Origin: Nocardioides panaciterrulae
GTDB taxonomy: Bacteria; Actinomycetota; Actinomycetes; Propionibacteriales; Nocardioidaceae
Direction of reading: 5' to 3'
DNA length: 64,000 nucleotides
Assembly (NCBI RefSeq): GCF_013409645.1
Contig: NZ_JACCBG010000001.1
Span: 2,726,001-2,790,000, forward strand
Shown: positions 11,621-20,038 of the stretch, one piece after another
Position numbering within the stretch: the stretch's first letter is position 1
Layout of the letters: the number at the start of each line of letters is the position of its first letter
The notes under the pieces: model-generated
Told to the model about the DNA's origin: nothing
Database searches by the model: none
Seen by the model: the letters and a program-made list of their open reading frames with translations, nothing else
Program-made: the position numbers and the translations under genes

Positions 11621-11647
11621 ACGACGCGCGTGCTGAGATCGGTGGAC

Positions 11648-11689
11648 TCAGCTCACGCGTCGCGTGCGTACGAGAATCTGCTGGCGCAT
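11648..11689 (-). CDS. ilvBNC leader peptide (13 aa, Ile-Leu-Val codons)
   Basis: A 13-codon frame upstream of the attenuator encodes [13 protein letters not shown] and stops with TGA. It carries consecutive Ile, Leu and Val codons plus a later Val, the three end products of the pathway. Ribosome stalling here when a charged branched-chain tRNA is scarce would be expected to prevent terminator formation, as established for ilv leaders in enteric bacteria and described for corynebacteria. The upstream AGG is a weak ribosome site. The peptide probably has only a regulatory role. Confidence 0.82.
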   Translation of the reverse strand: MRQQILVRTRRVS

Positions 11690-11778
11690 GCGTCCAACCT
11701 AGCCCTCGGCCCTCGCGGCTGGAACCGAGTCTGCCACTCGTCCCAACATCTGGGACAACGGTCCCACATCGTGGCCAC

Positions 11779-12450
11779 TCAGGCGGAGGGGGCACCCCGA
11801 CCGACCCACGTCGTGACGCAGGCCCGGTTGCCCTCGGGGTCGGCCAGCACCCAGAACGTCGGGGCGCGGTCGTCACTGACCAGGGTGCCGCCGGCCTCGA
11901 GCGCGGCCCGGACCCGCCCCTCGGCCTGCTCCGGGGGCACCCGGATGTCGAGGTGGAACCGCTGGCGGGGCGGCTCGTGCGGGTCGGTGGCCTGGAACCA
12001 CAGGGTGGGCAGGATGCCGCCCCGGTCGATCAGCTCGTCGTCGACCGGGGAGTCCTCCAGCGCCAGCACCGCCCGCCAGAACGGCCGGACCGCGGCCGCG
12101 TCCACGGCGTCGAGGGCGATCTCCAGGACCTGCGGGGCGGCGACGTCGGCGGTGACGCCGAGCTCGGCGGCCAGCCCGCTGATCCGGCGCGCCAGCCGGA
12201 CGTCGCGCCGGGTGACCCCGAAGACGTCGTGGCTGAACAACCGCACGTGCAGCTGGCCGTAGCGCAGGTCCAGGTCGGGGTGGTGGTCCATCTCCTCGGC
12301 GGCCTCGCCGACCGCCTGCACCAGGCGCAGCCCGGTGGCGAAGTCGCCGGTGCGGAACCGGGCGTGCAGGGCCTGGAAGAGCAGGCGCCAGTCGGTCAGC
12401 CCCTCGGCCTCGACGGCGGCGCCGTCGAGGATCACCCGGTCGTCGGTCAC
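11779..12450 (-). CDS. Pterin-4a-carbinolamine dehydratase-like / VOC domain fusion
   Basis: A 223-residue two-domain protein. Residues about 5-100 match the 4a-hydroxytetrahydrobiopterin dehydratase fold, with the active-site-like EMDHHPDLDLRYGQLHVRLFSHD and GVTRRDVRLARRI. Residues about 108-223 form a vicinal-oxygen-chelate (glyoxalase-like) half with RFHLDIRVP and WVLADPEGNRACV. Fusions of this kind are seen in actinobacteria; their substrate is not established. The GTG start overlaps the stop of the upstream VOC gene by 4 bp, so the two are translated together. Pterin recycling or a small-molecule binding role is inference only. Confidence 0.8.
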   Translation of the reverse strand: MTDDRVILDGAAVEAEGLTDWRLLFQALHARFRTGDFATGLRLVQAVGEAAEEMDHHPDLDLRYGQLHVRLFSHDVFGVTRRDVRLARRISGLAAELGVTADVAAPQVLEIALDAVDAAAVRPFWRAVLALEDSPVDDELIDRGGILPTLWFQATDPHEPPRQRFHLDIRVPPEQAEGRVRAALEAGGTLVSDDRAPTFWVLADPEGNRACVTTWVGRGAPSA

Positions 12451-12863
12451 GGCAGCACCTTCTCACCGATCGGGCCGGGGTTCCAGGCGACCTCCCAGCG
12501 GAACCCGTCGGGGTCGCCGAAGTAGCCCGTGTAGCCGCCCCACGCACGCTCCTGCGCGTCCTGGACCGGGTCCGCCCCGGCCCGTCGGGCGGTCTCGAGC
12601 ACGGCGTCGACCTCCTCACGGCTGGCCACGTTGTGGGCCAGCGTGAGCGGCGCGAGCCCCGGGCCGCGTCGGATCGCTCCGACCTCGGCCTCGAAGCCGG
12701 CCTCGTGCCACAGCGACAGCACCAGGTGCTCCCCCACCGGGATCATCAGCACCTCCCCCGGCACGTCGAGGTCGGCCGTCCAGCCCAGGCCGTCGAGGTA
12801 GAAGCGACGGGTGGCGTCGAGGTCGTGCACGGCCAGGGTGATGAAGCTGACGCGCTGGTCCAT
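12447..12863 (-). CDS. VOC (glyoxalase/bleomycin-resistance-like) family protein
   Basis: A 138-residue single VOC-domain protein. It has the typical paired beta-alpha-beta modules: VSFITLAVHDLDATRRFYLDGLGW at the start and AWGGYTGYFGDPDGFRWEVAWNP at the end. The terminal Glu of WEV is the usual metal ligand position. The ATG at 12863 begins the canonical N-terminus; longer upstream frames are antisense to the next genes. It is the first gene of a two-gene unit with the PCD-VOC fusion (4-bp overlap). The substrate is unknown. Confidence 0.82.
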   Translation of the reverse strand: MDQRVSFITLAVHDLDATRRFYLDGLGWTADLDVPGEVLMIPVGEHLVLSLWHEAGFEAEVGAIRRGPGLAPLTLAHNVASREEVDAVLETARRAGADPVQDAQERAWGGYTGYFGDPDGFRWEVAWNPGPIGEKVLP

Positions 12864-12975
12864 CCGGTCACTCTGGCACAGCCCGCGGACGGCGCGCGCC
12901 GGCCGGCCGCCCCGCCCCAGCCGGGGACGCGCGATCGCGGACCGGACGGTCGCGACCCGGACAGCCACCACGACC

Positions 12976-13050
12976 GCCGTCTCGGCGCGCTGAGTGTTGA
13001 CGCGAGTGCCGTCTCGGCGCGCTGAGTGTTGACGCGAGTGCCGTCTCGAC
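12976..13050. repeat. Array D: diverged 32-bp direct repeats next to the glxA-type gene stop
   Basis: Two identical 32-bp units (12976-13007, 13008-13039) and a truncated third end 1 bp before the regulator gene's stop. Each contains CGCCGTCTCGGCG, nine bases and TTGACGC, so it keeps the palindrome-plus-TTGAC plan with a changed centre and longer spacer. All units point the same way (rightward) and no leftward half is present. Confidence 0.85.
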
Positions 13051-13051
13051 C

Positions 13052-14038
13052 TCAGACCGCGGCGATCCGCTCCGGCTCGGGGTGCGCCGCGCGGGAGAAG
13101 GTGGCGCGGTAGTCGCGCGGTGAGGTGCCGAGCGTGCGCTGGAAGTGGGTCCGCAGCGTCACCGCGGAGCCGAAGCCGCTGCGCCCGGCGACGAGCTCGA
13201 CCGGGAGGTCGGTGGTCTCGAGCAAGCGTTGGGCGAGGATCGTGCGCTGCTGCAGCAGCCACTGGTGGGCGCTGGTGCCGGTGCGCCGGCGGAACTGCCG
13301 GGTGAAGGTGCGCCGGCTCATCACCGCCTGCTCGGCGAGCTCCTCGACGCCGAGCGGCCGGTCGAGGTGCTCCAGCGCCCAGCGCATCGCGCTCGCGAGC
13401 CCGTCGTCGGCGCGGACATCGGGGACCGGCACGTCGACGTACTGGGCCTGGCCGCCGGCGCGGTGCGGCGGCACGACCATCCGCCGGGCGACGGCGTTGG
13501 CGACCTCGGCGCCGCTGAGCGAGCGCAACAGGTGCAGGCACAGGTCGATCGCCGCCGCAGTGCCGGCGGAGGTGAGCACGTCGCCCTCGTCGACGTAGAG
13601 CACGCGCGGATCGACCCGGACCTGCGGGTAGCGGGCCGCCAGCTCCTCGGCGTACCTCCAGTGCGTGGTCGCCCGCCGCCCGTCGAGCAGCCCCGCCTCG
13701 GCGAGCGCGAAGGCGCCCCCGCAGAGCCCGACGATGCGGGCGCCCCGCGCGTGCGCCCGCCGCAGGCCGGTGAGCAACCGGGCCGGCAGCTGCTCGTCCT
13801 CGAGCCGCCCCCACCAGGGGACGATCACGACCTCGGCGTCGTCGAGCGCCTCCAGGCCGTACGGCGCCTGCAGCGTCACCCCGCTGCTGGACCGCACCGG
13901 CCCCCGCCCGACCCGCGCCACCCGGACGTCGTGCCGGGGCAGCCCCATGTCGCTTCGGTCCGCGCCGAGCACCTCGCACGGCACCGACAGGTGGAACAAC
14001 GGGGTGCGGTCCATCGCGACCACGACGATCACGGCCAT
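13052..14038 (-). CDS. GlxA-family transcriptional regulator (DJ-1/PfpI plus AraC HTH)
   Basis: A 328-residue regulator. Residues 1-165 form a DJ-1/PfpI-type class I amidotransferase-like domain (VGLCGGAFALAEAGLLDGRRATTHW holds the nucleophile-elbow Cys). Residues about 215-320 carry two AraC-type helix-turn-helix motifs, with the conserved SRRTFTRQFRRRTG and GFGSAVTLRTHFQRTLGTSPRDYR. It starts at ATG 14038 with GAGAGGAG 8 nt upstream. It is divergent from the EamA transporter about 200 bp away, which is a plausible target. The effector is unknown. Confidence 0.9.
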   Translation of the reverse strand: MAVIVVVAMDRTPLFHLSVPCEVLGADRSDMGLPRHDVRVARVGRGPVRSSSGVTLQAPYGLEALDDAEVVIVPWWGRLEDEQLPARLLTGLRRAHARGARIVGLCGGAFALAEAGLLDGRRATTHWRYAEELAARYPQVRVDPRVLYVDEGDVLTSAGTAAAIDLCLHLLRSLSGAEVANAVARRMVVPPHRAGGQAQYVDVPVPDVRADDGLASAMRWALEHLDRPLGVEELAEQAVMSRRTFTRQFRRRTGTSAHQWLLQQRTILAQRLLETTDLPVELVAGRSGFGSAVTLRTHFQRTLGTSPRDYRATFSRAAHPEPERIAAV

Positions 14039-14239
14039 CGGGGGCTCCTCTCGACGGACCGATCCTAGGGCCGCCGGCCGCCGTCCGAGGGTGGCCCACG
14101 GGCCAGCTCCCGATGGATTCGGGCCATCCGATCGTTGTTGGCCCGAACCGAGCGGGAGCCGTCCCCCGGGCCACTGGTGCGGCGGCGGTACCGGTTGCAC
14201 GCTGGCCGGACCATCCCCCGACGACGAAAGAGCCCGCCG

Positions 14240-15265
14240 ATGTCCAGCAGCCGTCCCCCCGCCCTCCTCGCCGCCACGGTCACCACGCTGTCGTGGGGCG
14301 GCATGTTCGTGGTGGCCGAGTCCGCGTTCGCGCACGTCGACGCGGTGTGGCAGACCGCGCTGAGGTACGGCGCCGCCAGCGTGGTGTTCCTGGTGCTCCT
14401 CGCATTCCGCGAGGGCCGCGCCGCGTTCACGCCCTCCCGGCAGCTGCTGCCGGTCGCCGCGCTGGGCACGATCGGGTTCGCCGGGTTCAACCTGCTCGCG
14501 TTCGTCGGCCTGCGGTGGACCACGCCGCAGGCGGCCTCGCTGATCGTCTCGACGATGCCGCTGCTCACGGCGTTCGTGCTCTGGGCGCGGACCGGCGTCC
14601 GGCCCAGGCCGCTCACCTGGGCCACCGGGGCCGTGGCCCTGGTGGGGGTGGCCACCGTCCTGGGCGACGGCGACCCCGCCGCGGTGCTGCACGGCGGCCT
14701 CAACCGGGGCGACCTGCTGGTGCTCCTGGGGGCCACCTCGTGGGTCGTCTACACGACCGGGGCCGCGGGGTTCCCGCAGTGGTCGCCGCTGCGCTACACC
14801 GCGCTGAGCGCCACGGCCGGCAGCGTGGTGATCGTCGTGCTGGCGCTGGCCCTCTCGGCCGCGGGGGTCCTCGTGGTGCCGACCGCCGGCGACGTCGCGG
14901 CGATCGGCTGGCAGCTGGCCTACGTGATCGTCGTCGCCGCGGTGGTGGCCGTGCTGTGCTGGAACCACGCGATGCGGGTCCTCGGCGCCCAGGACGGCGT
15001 GCTGTTCATCAACCTGGTCCCGGTCACGACGTTCACCATCCAGGCGCTGCGCGGCGACGCCCCGCACGCGGGCGAGCTGGTCGGCGTGGCCCTCACGCTG
15101 GGCGCCCTCGTGGCCAACAACCTGCTGGGCCGCCGGGACGGGCGGCGAGCTCAGCGAGCCGGCGCGGCGAGCACCTCCGCGACCGCCTCGAGCCCGCGCC
15201 GGACCTCGGCGAACGAGGTCGACAGCGGCGACAGCCCGATCCTCAGCCCCTCGGGGTCGCGGTAG
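14240..15265 (+). CDS. EamA/DMT-family transporter
   Basis: A 341-residue inner-membrane protein with about ten hydrophobic segments in two EamA repeats. It starts at MSSSRPPALLAATVTTLSWGGMFVVAE and includes the repeat hallmark GFNLLAFVGLRWTTPQAASLIVSTMPLLTA. The family exports amino acids or other metabolites. The reading frame runs about 115 bp into the 3' end of convergent kynU; the last 40 or so residues are polar and look like read-through beyond the natural LVANNLLGRR end. It is divergent from the GlxA-type regulator. The substrate is unknown. Confidence 0.82.
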   Translation: MSSSRPPALLAATVTTLSWGGMFVVAESAFAHVDAVWQTALRYGAASVVFLVLLAFREGRAAFTPSRQLLPVAALGTIGFAGFNLLAFVGLRWTTPQAASLIVSTMPLLTAFVLWARTGVRPRPLTWATGAVALVGVATVLGDGDPAAVLHGGLNRGDLLVLLGATSWVVYTTGAAGFPQWSPLRYTALSATAGSVVIVVLALALSAAGVLVVPTAGDVAAIGWQLAYVIVVAAVVAVLCWNHAMRVLGAQDGVLFINLVPVTTFTIQALRGDAPHAGELVGVALTLGALVANNLLGRRDGRRAQRAGAASTSATASSPRRTSANEVDSGDSPILSPSGSR

Positions 15266-16404
15266 TCGGGGATCACGTCGCGGCGCCAGAGCGCGGCGGT
15301 CGCCTCCCGCATCCCCGGGTGGTTGAGGGTGACGTGGCCGCCGCGCCGGTCCGGGTCGAGCGGGGAGGCCAGCACCACCCCGGCCGGCGCGAGCAGCTCG
15401 GCGGCGAGCTGTACGGCGTACTCCGTCAGCGCGACCGACTTCCGGCGCACCGCGTCCATGCCGGCCTCGTCGATCAGCGCGAGCATGTCCTGCATCGCCA
15501 GCATGCCGAGGATCGGCGGGGTGCCGGAGAGGAAGCGGCGGATCCCCTGCGCCGGGGCGTACTCGGGGCCCATCCGGAACGGGTCGGCGGCGCCGATCCA
15601 GCCCTGGATCGGCTGCACCAGCACGCCCTGGTGGTGGGCGGCGACGTAGATGAAGGCGGGCGCCCCGGGGCCCCCGTTGAGGTACTTGTAGGTGCAGCCG
15701 ACGGCGAGGTCGACCTCCCAGTTGTCCAGCTGCATCGGCACCGACCCCACCGAGTGGCTGAGGTCCCAGAGGACCAGCGCGCCGGCCTCGTGGGCGATCC
15801 GGGTCAGCTCGGGCATGTCGGCGAGCCAGGCCGACCGGTAGGCGACGTGGCTGAGCACGACCAGCGCCGTGCCCGGGCCGACCGCCGCGGCCAGCTGCTC
15901 GGCGCTCACGCCCGTGGAGGTGTCCACGTCGAGCCACCTCAGGGTGGCCCCGCACTCCTGCGCCAGGCCCTCGGCCAGGAACCGGTCGGTCGGGAAGTTG
16001 TCGCGGTCCACGACGATCTCCGCGCGCCCGGGGCGCGCGGCCAGCGCGGCGCGCATCGCCTTGTAGAGCAGCACCGTCGTGGAGTCGCCGATGACGGTCT
16101 GGCCGGGGCCGGCCCCGAGGCAGACCCGGCCGATCTCGTCGCCGATCGCCGCGGGCAGCTCCATCCACCGCTCGTCCCAGCCGCGGATCAGCCGCCCGCC
16201 CCACTCCTCGGTGACGAAGCGGGCCAGCCGCTCCGCCGTCCCCTGCAGCGGTCGTCCCAGCGAGTTGCCGTCGAAGTAGACCAGCGGGCTCGCGGCGCCG
16301 ACGAAGCGGTCCCGGTACGACGCCAGCGGGTCGTCGCGGTCGAGCCGCTCGGCCGTCGAGGGGGTGGTCGGGTCGGCGGGGCGGCCTGCGGTGCTGTGGG
16401 TCAC
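15151..16404 (-). CDS. kynU: Kynureninase
   Basis: A PLP enzyme of 417 residues that cleaves kynurenine to anthranilate and alanine in tryptophan degradation. The PLP lysine lies in VGCTYKYLNGGPGAPAF near residue 238, preceded by LWDLSHSVGSVP, with the aspartate of the cofactor site in that stretch. The N-terminal YFDGNSLGRP is the kynureninase signature. It begins with GTG at 16404. No tryptophan dioxygenase or formamidase gene lies nearby, so the rest of the route must be elsewhere. Its 3' end overlaps the EamA gene by about 115 bp in antisense. Confidence 0.94.
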   Translation of the reverse strand: MTHSTAGRPADPTTPSTAERLDRDDPLASYRDRFVGAASPLVYFDGNSLGRPLQGTAERLARFVTEEWGGRLIRGWDERWMELPAAIGDEIGRVCLGAGPGQTVIGDSTTVLLYKAMRAALAARPGRAEIVVDRDNFPTDRFLAEGLAQECGATLRWLDVDTSTGVSAEQLAAAVGPGTALVVLSHVAYRSAWLADMPELTRIAHEAGALVLWDLSHSVGSVPMQLDNWEVDLAVGCTYKYLNGGPGAPAFIYVAAHHQGVLVQPIQGWIGAADPFRMGPEYAPAQGIRRFLSGTPPILGMLAMQDMLALIDEAGMDAVRRKSVALTEYAVQLAAELLAPAGVVLASPLDPDRRGGHVTLNHPGMREATAALWRRDVIPDYRDPEGLRIGLSPLSTSFAEVRRGLEAVAEVLAAPAR

Positions 16405-16474
16405 GCGGACATGTCTACCGCAGCCCGGGAGCCCGAGCGCTCCGGGTGGCCCAGGTGTCCCAGGTATCCCGGCG

Positions 16475-18169
16475 TCAGCTGGTGACGGCGCCGTGCGCCG
16501 CGGACTGCACCACCTTGGCGTACTTGCCGAGCACGCCGCGGGTGTACTTCGGGGGGTTGGGCTGCCAGCCCGGCCGACGCGCCTCGAGGTCGTCGATCTC
16601 GACCTCGAGCAGCCGGTTCGCCACGTCGAGGGTGATCGGGTCGCCGTCGCGCACGAACGCGATCGGGCCGCCGTCGGCCGCCTCGGGGGCGACGTGCCCG
16701 ACGCACAGCCCCGTCGTACCCCCGGAGAAGCGGCCGTCGGTCAGCAGCAGCACGTCCTTGCCGAGCCCGGCGCCCTTGATCGCGCCGGTGATCGCGAGCA
16801 TCTCGCGCATCCCCGGTCCGCCCTTGGGGCCCTCGTAGCGGATGACCACCACGTCGCCGGCGACGATCTGACCCGCGGCGAGCGCGTCCATCGCGGCGCG
16901 CTCGCCGTCGAAGACCCGGGCGGTGCCGGAGAACACCGACTCGTCGAAGCCGGCGGACTTCACGACCGCGCCCTCAGGCGCCAGCGAGCCCTTGAGGATG
17001 GTCAGGCCACCGGTCTTATGGATCGGCCGGTCGAGCCGGCGGATCACGTCGTCGTCGAGGGCCGGCGGTGCCAGGTCCTCGAGGTTCTCGGCCATGGTCC
17101 GCCCGGTGACGGTCAGGACGTCGCCGTGCATCAGGCCGGCGTCGAGCAGCGCCTTCATCACCACGGGGATGCCGCCGATCTTGTCGACGTCGTTCATCAC
17201 GTAGCGGCCGAACGGCTTGAGGTCGCCGAGATGCGGCACCTTGTCGCCGATCCGGTTGAAGTCGTCGATGGTCAGGTCCACCTCCGCCTCGCGGGCCATC
17301 GCCAGCAGGTGCAGCACCGCGTTGGTCGACCCTCCCAGCGCCATCACCACGGTGATGGCGTTCTCGAACGCCTCCCGGGTCATGATCTGGCGGGCGGTGA
17401 TGCCCTGGCGCAGCAGGTTGACGACCGCCTCGCCGGAGCGGTGGGCGAAGCCGTCGCGGCGCCGGTCGACCGCCGGCGGGGCCGCGGAGCCCGGCAGCGA
17501 CATGCCGATGGCCTCGGCGACCGACGCCATGGTGTTGGCGGTGTACATGCCGCCGCAGGCGCCCTCGCCGGGACAGATGGCGCGCTCGATCCGGTCCACC
17601 TCCTCGCGGCTGATCCGGCCGGCCAGGCAGGCGCCGACGGCCTCGAAGGCGTCGATGATCGTGACGTCCTGGCCGTCGACCTGGCCCGGCATCGTCGAGC
17701 CGGCGTAGAGGAAGACGCTGGACAGGTCGAGGCGGGCGGCGGCCATCAGCATGCCGGGCAGCGACTTGTCACAGCCGGCCAGCAGCACCGAGCCGTCGAG
17801 CCGCTCGGCCATCATCACGGTCTCGACCGAGTCGGCGATCACCTCGCGGGAGACCAGCGAGAAGTGCATGCCCTCGTGACCCATCGAGATGCCGTCGGAC
17901 ACCGAGATGGTCCCGAACTCCAGCGGGTAGCCGCCGGCGGCGTGCACGCCGTTCTTCACGGCCTTGGCCAGCCGGTCGAGCGAGAGGTTGCAGGGGGTGA
18001 TCTCGTTCCAGCTCGAGGCGACCCCGATCTGCGGCTTGGCGAAGTCCTCGTCGCCCATGCCCACCGCGCGGAGCATGCCGCGGGCGGCGGCCCGCTCCAA
18101 CCCGTCGGTGACGTCGCGAGAGCGGGGCTTGATGTCGATCCGGCCGTCCTGGGGTCGCTCGTCGGTCAT
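16475..18169 (-). CDS. ilvD: Dihydroxy-acid dehydratase
   Basis: An Fe-S dehydratase of 564 residues that converts dihydroxyisovalerate and dihydroxymethylvalerate to the keto acids of valine and isoleucine synthesis. Conserved segments include [29 protein letters not shown] and [16 protein letters not shown] (cluster cysteines), and [23 protein letters not shown] with the catalytic serine region. The start is ATG 18169; the region upstream is low-complexity tandem repeat. It is separated from ilvBNC by about 5 kb and has no ilv-type leader that I can see. Confidence 0.96.
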   Translation of the reverse strand: MTDERPQDGRIDIKPRSRDVTDGLERAAARGMLRAVGMGDEDFAKPQIGVASSWNEITPCNLSLDRLAKAVKNGVHAAGGYPLEFGTISVSDGISMGHEGMHFSLVSREVIADSVETVMMAERLDGSVLLAGCDKSLPGMLMAAARLDLSSVFLYAGSTMPGQVDGQDVTIIDAFEAVGACLAGRISREEVDRIERAICPGEGACGGMYTANTMASVAEAIGMSLPGSAAPPAVDRRRDGFAHRSGEAVVNLLRQGITARQIMTREAFENAITVVMALGGSTNAVLHLLAMAREAEVDLTIDDFNRIGDKVPHLGDLKPFGRYVMNDVDKIGGIPVVMKALLDAGLMHGDVLTVTGRTMAENLEDLAPPALDDDVIRRLDRPIHKTGGLTILKGSLAPEGAVVKSAGFDESVFSGTARVFDGERAAMDALAAGQIVAGDVVVIRYEGPKGGPGMREMLAITGAIKGAGLGKDVLLLTDGRFSGGTTGLCVGHVAPEAADGGPIAFVRDGDPITLDVANRLLEVEIDDLEARRPGWQPNPPKYTRGVLGKYAKVVQSAAHGAVTS

Positions 18170-18238
18170 GGCGAGGAGACTAGCCGCGCCGGCGGGCCGG
18201 TCCGGCGCCGCGTTCGGTCCGCGAGAGGCCCCCACCGC

Positions 18239-18302
18239 GGGACCGCCCGCGGAACCGTCCGCGGAACCGCCCGCCGGACCGCCCGCCGGACCGCCCGCGG
18301 CC
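18239..18302. repeat. Short GC-rich tandem repeat upstream of ilvD
   Basis: About five imperfect 12-bp units of the type GGACCGCCCGCC/GGAACCGTCCGC lie between divergent ilvD and the MHS transporter gene. They contain no open frame I would call a gene. This repeat may move the spacing of the two promoters. Confidence 0.7.
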
Positions 18303-18468
18303 ACCCGTGATCGGGGGCGCCGGCACCGGCGCCGCGCGCCCGCCACGCCGGTTCACGGTGCTTGTGGTCCGGACCACATCGGGGGTAGAGATGTTGCCGG
18401 GTCTCTCGGGAACGACCCGGGAGCCGAACGACCTGCGACCTCGGGCCGCGGGCGAGAGAGGCGTCCCT

Positions 18469-19827
18469 ATGACACTTGACCCACACTCCGCCGAAGCCGC
18501 GACGGGTGCCGAGGGCACCGCCGAACACCGCCGCCAGGTCCGCAAGGCCGCGCTGGCCAGCACGGTCGGCACCACCATCGAGTGGTACGACTACTTCCTC
18601 TACGGCACCGCGGCCGCCCTGGTCTTCCCCGACGTCTTCTTCCCGCACTCCTCCCACTACGTGGCGACCCTGGAGTCCTTCGCCACCTACTTCGTCGGCT
18701 TCGCGGCCCGGCCGATCGGTGCGGCGATCTTCGGCCACTGGGGCGACCGGATCGGCCGCAAGGCGACGCTGATCGTCACCCTGGTGCTGATGGGGCTCTC
18801 GACCGCGCTGATCGGCCTCCTGCCCGGCGCCGGCACCTGGGGGAACGGCGCGGCGGTCGCCCTGATCGCGCTGCGCGTCCTGCAAGGGATCGCGGTGGGC
18901 GGCGAGTGGAGCGGCTCGGTGCTGCTCTCGATGGAGTGGGGCGATCAGAAGCGGCGCGGCCTGATGGGCAGCTGGCCCCAGCTCGGCGTGGCCTGCGGCC
19001 TGATCCTGGGCACGCTGTTCCTCACGATCTTCAACAGCGCGCTCTCCGACGCCGCCTTCCTCTCGTGGGGCTGGCGGGTCCCGTTCCTGATCAGCCTGCT
19101 GATGGTCGCGATCGGCCTCTACATCCGGCTGCAGATCCTCGAGACGCCGATCTTCGCCAAGGCGGTCAAGGAGCAGCGGATCCGGCGTACGCCGGTGCTC
19201 GAGGTGATCCGCGAGCACCCGCGCGAGATCCTGCTCTCGGCGCTGCTGCGGATGTCGGAGCAGATGCCGTTCTACATCGTGACCGCGTTCGTGCTCTCCT
19301 ACCTCACCGACGACGCCCACGGCTACAGCCGCAACTTCGTGCTGATCGGGACGCTGGTCGCCGCCGGGCTGGAGTTCTTCCTGGTCCCCTACTTCGGCCA
19401 TCTCTCCGACTCCCGGGGCCGCAAGAAGGTCTACATGGCGGGCGCCGCGGTCACCGGCGTGTGGGGCTTCGTGTACTTCGCGATGCTCGACAGCGGGCTC
19501 TCCTGGCTGGTCTTCCTCGCGCTGTGCGTCGGCCTGATCCCGCACGCCATGCAGTACGGCCCCCAGGCCTCGCTGATCGCCGAGTCGTTCCCGACCAGCC
19601 TGCGGTACGGCGGGGCCGGGCTCGGCTACCAGCTCGCCTCGGTCGTGGCCGGCGGACCGGCCGCGCTGGTGGCGGTGTGGCTGATCCACACCTTCGACAC
19701 CGGGTACGCCGTCGCCGGCTACATGCTCATCTCCGCGGTGATCACGCTTATCGCGTGCGCCCTGCTGCGCGACCACACCGACAGCGACATCGAGGACGAC
19801 GCGACCTATGCGAGGGCCGGCGGCTGA
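18469..19827 (+). CDS. MFS transporter, metabolite:H+ symporter (MHS) family
   Basis: A 452-residue, 12-helix MFS permease. The opening ALASTVGTTIEWYDYFLYGTAAALVFP is diagnostic of the MHS subfamily, which imports organic acids, betaines or shikimate-type compounds by proton symport. The loop 2-3 motif GHWGDRIGRKATL and the later YFGHLSDSRGRKKVYM follow the MFS pattern. It starts at ATG 18469 after GAGAGAGG. It is divergent from ilvD, with about 300 bp between that includes a tandem repeat. The particular substrate cannot be told. Confidence 0.88.
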   Translation: MTLDPHSAEAATGAEGTAEHRRQVRKAALASTVGTTIEWYDYFLYGTAAALVFPDVFFPHSSHYVATLESFATYFVGFAARPIGAAIFGHWGDRIGRKATLIVTLVLMGLSTALIGLLPGAGTWGNGAAVALIALRVLQGIAVGGEWSGSVLLSMEWGDQKRRGLMGSWPQLGVACGLILGTLFLTIFNSALSDAAFLSWGWRVPFLISLLMVAIGLYIRLQILETPIFAKAVKEQRIRRTPVLEVIREHPREILLSALLRMSEQMPFYIVTAFVLSYLTDDAHGYSRNFVLIGTLVAAGLEFFLVPYFGHLSDSRGRKKVYMAGAAVTGVWGFVYFAMLDSGLSWLVFLALCVGLIPHAMQYGPQASLIAESFPTSLRYGGAGLGYQLASVVAGGPAALVAVWLIHTFDTGYAVAGYMLISAVITLIACALLRDHTDSDIEDDATYARAGG

Positions 19828-19955
19828 GCGCCGCCGTACCCCTCCGGACGTGCGCGGGACCCGGCCTCCACCGACGCCGGGTCCAGCCATGTCCCCCCAG
19901 CCCCCTACCAACGCGCGGGACCCCTGCGGTTGACCCGCCGGTCACCGAACGGGTT

Positions 19956-20026
19956 TGTCCGGCATCCGGGCGGGTAGGGAAGGGTGTTCGGCCTCTTTTC
20001 GGCCGGATGCCGTGACCACCAGGACA
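19956..20026 (+). promoter_or_regulatory. Structured leader upstream of the APC permease gene
   Basis: GGCATCCGG (19961-19969) can pair with CCGGATGCC (20003-20011), and flanking TGTCC (19956-19960) with GGACA (20022-20026). An inner CGGCC/GGCCG hairpin uses bases of the second arm, so two exclusive folds are possible. The element ends 12 nt before the ATG. I could not match it to a known riboswitch class. Confidence 0.45.
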
Positions 20027-20038
20027 GAGAAGGTGAAC

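Noticed and set aside
18170..18468. Small Pro/Arg-rich frames in the 18.2-18.4 kb tandem repeat
   Set aside because: They arise from 12-bp GC repeats and have no ribosome site or family similarity.
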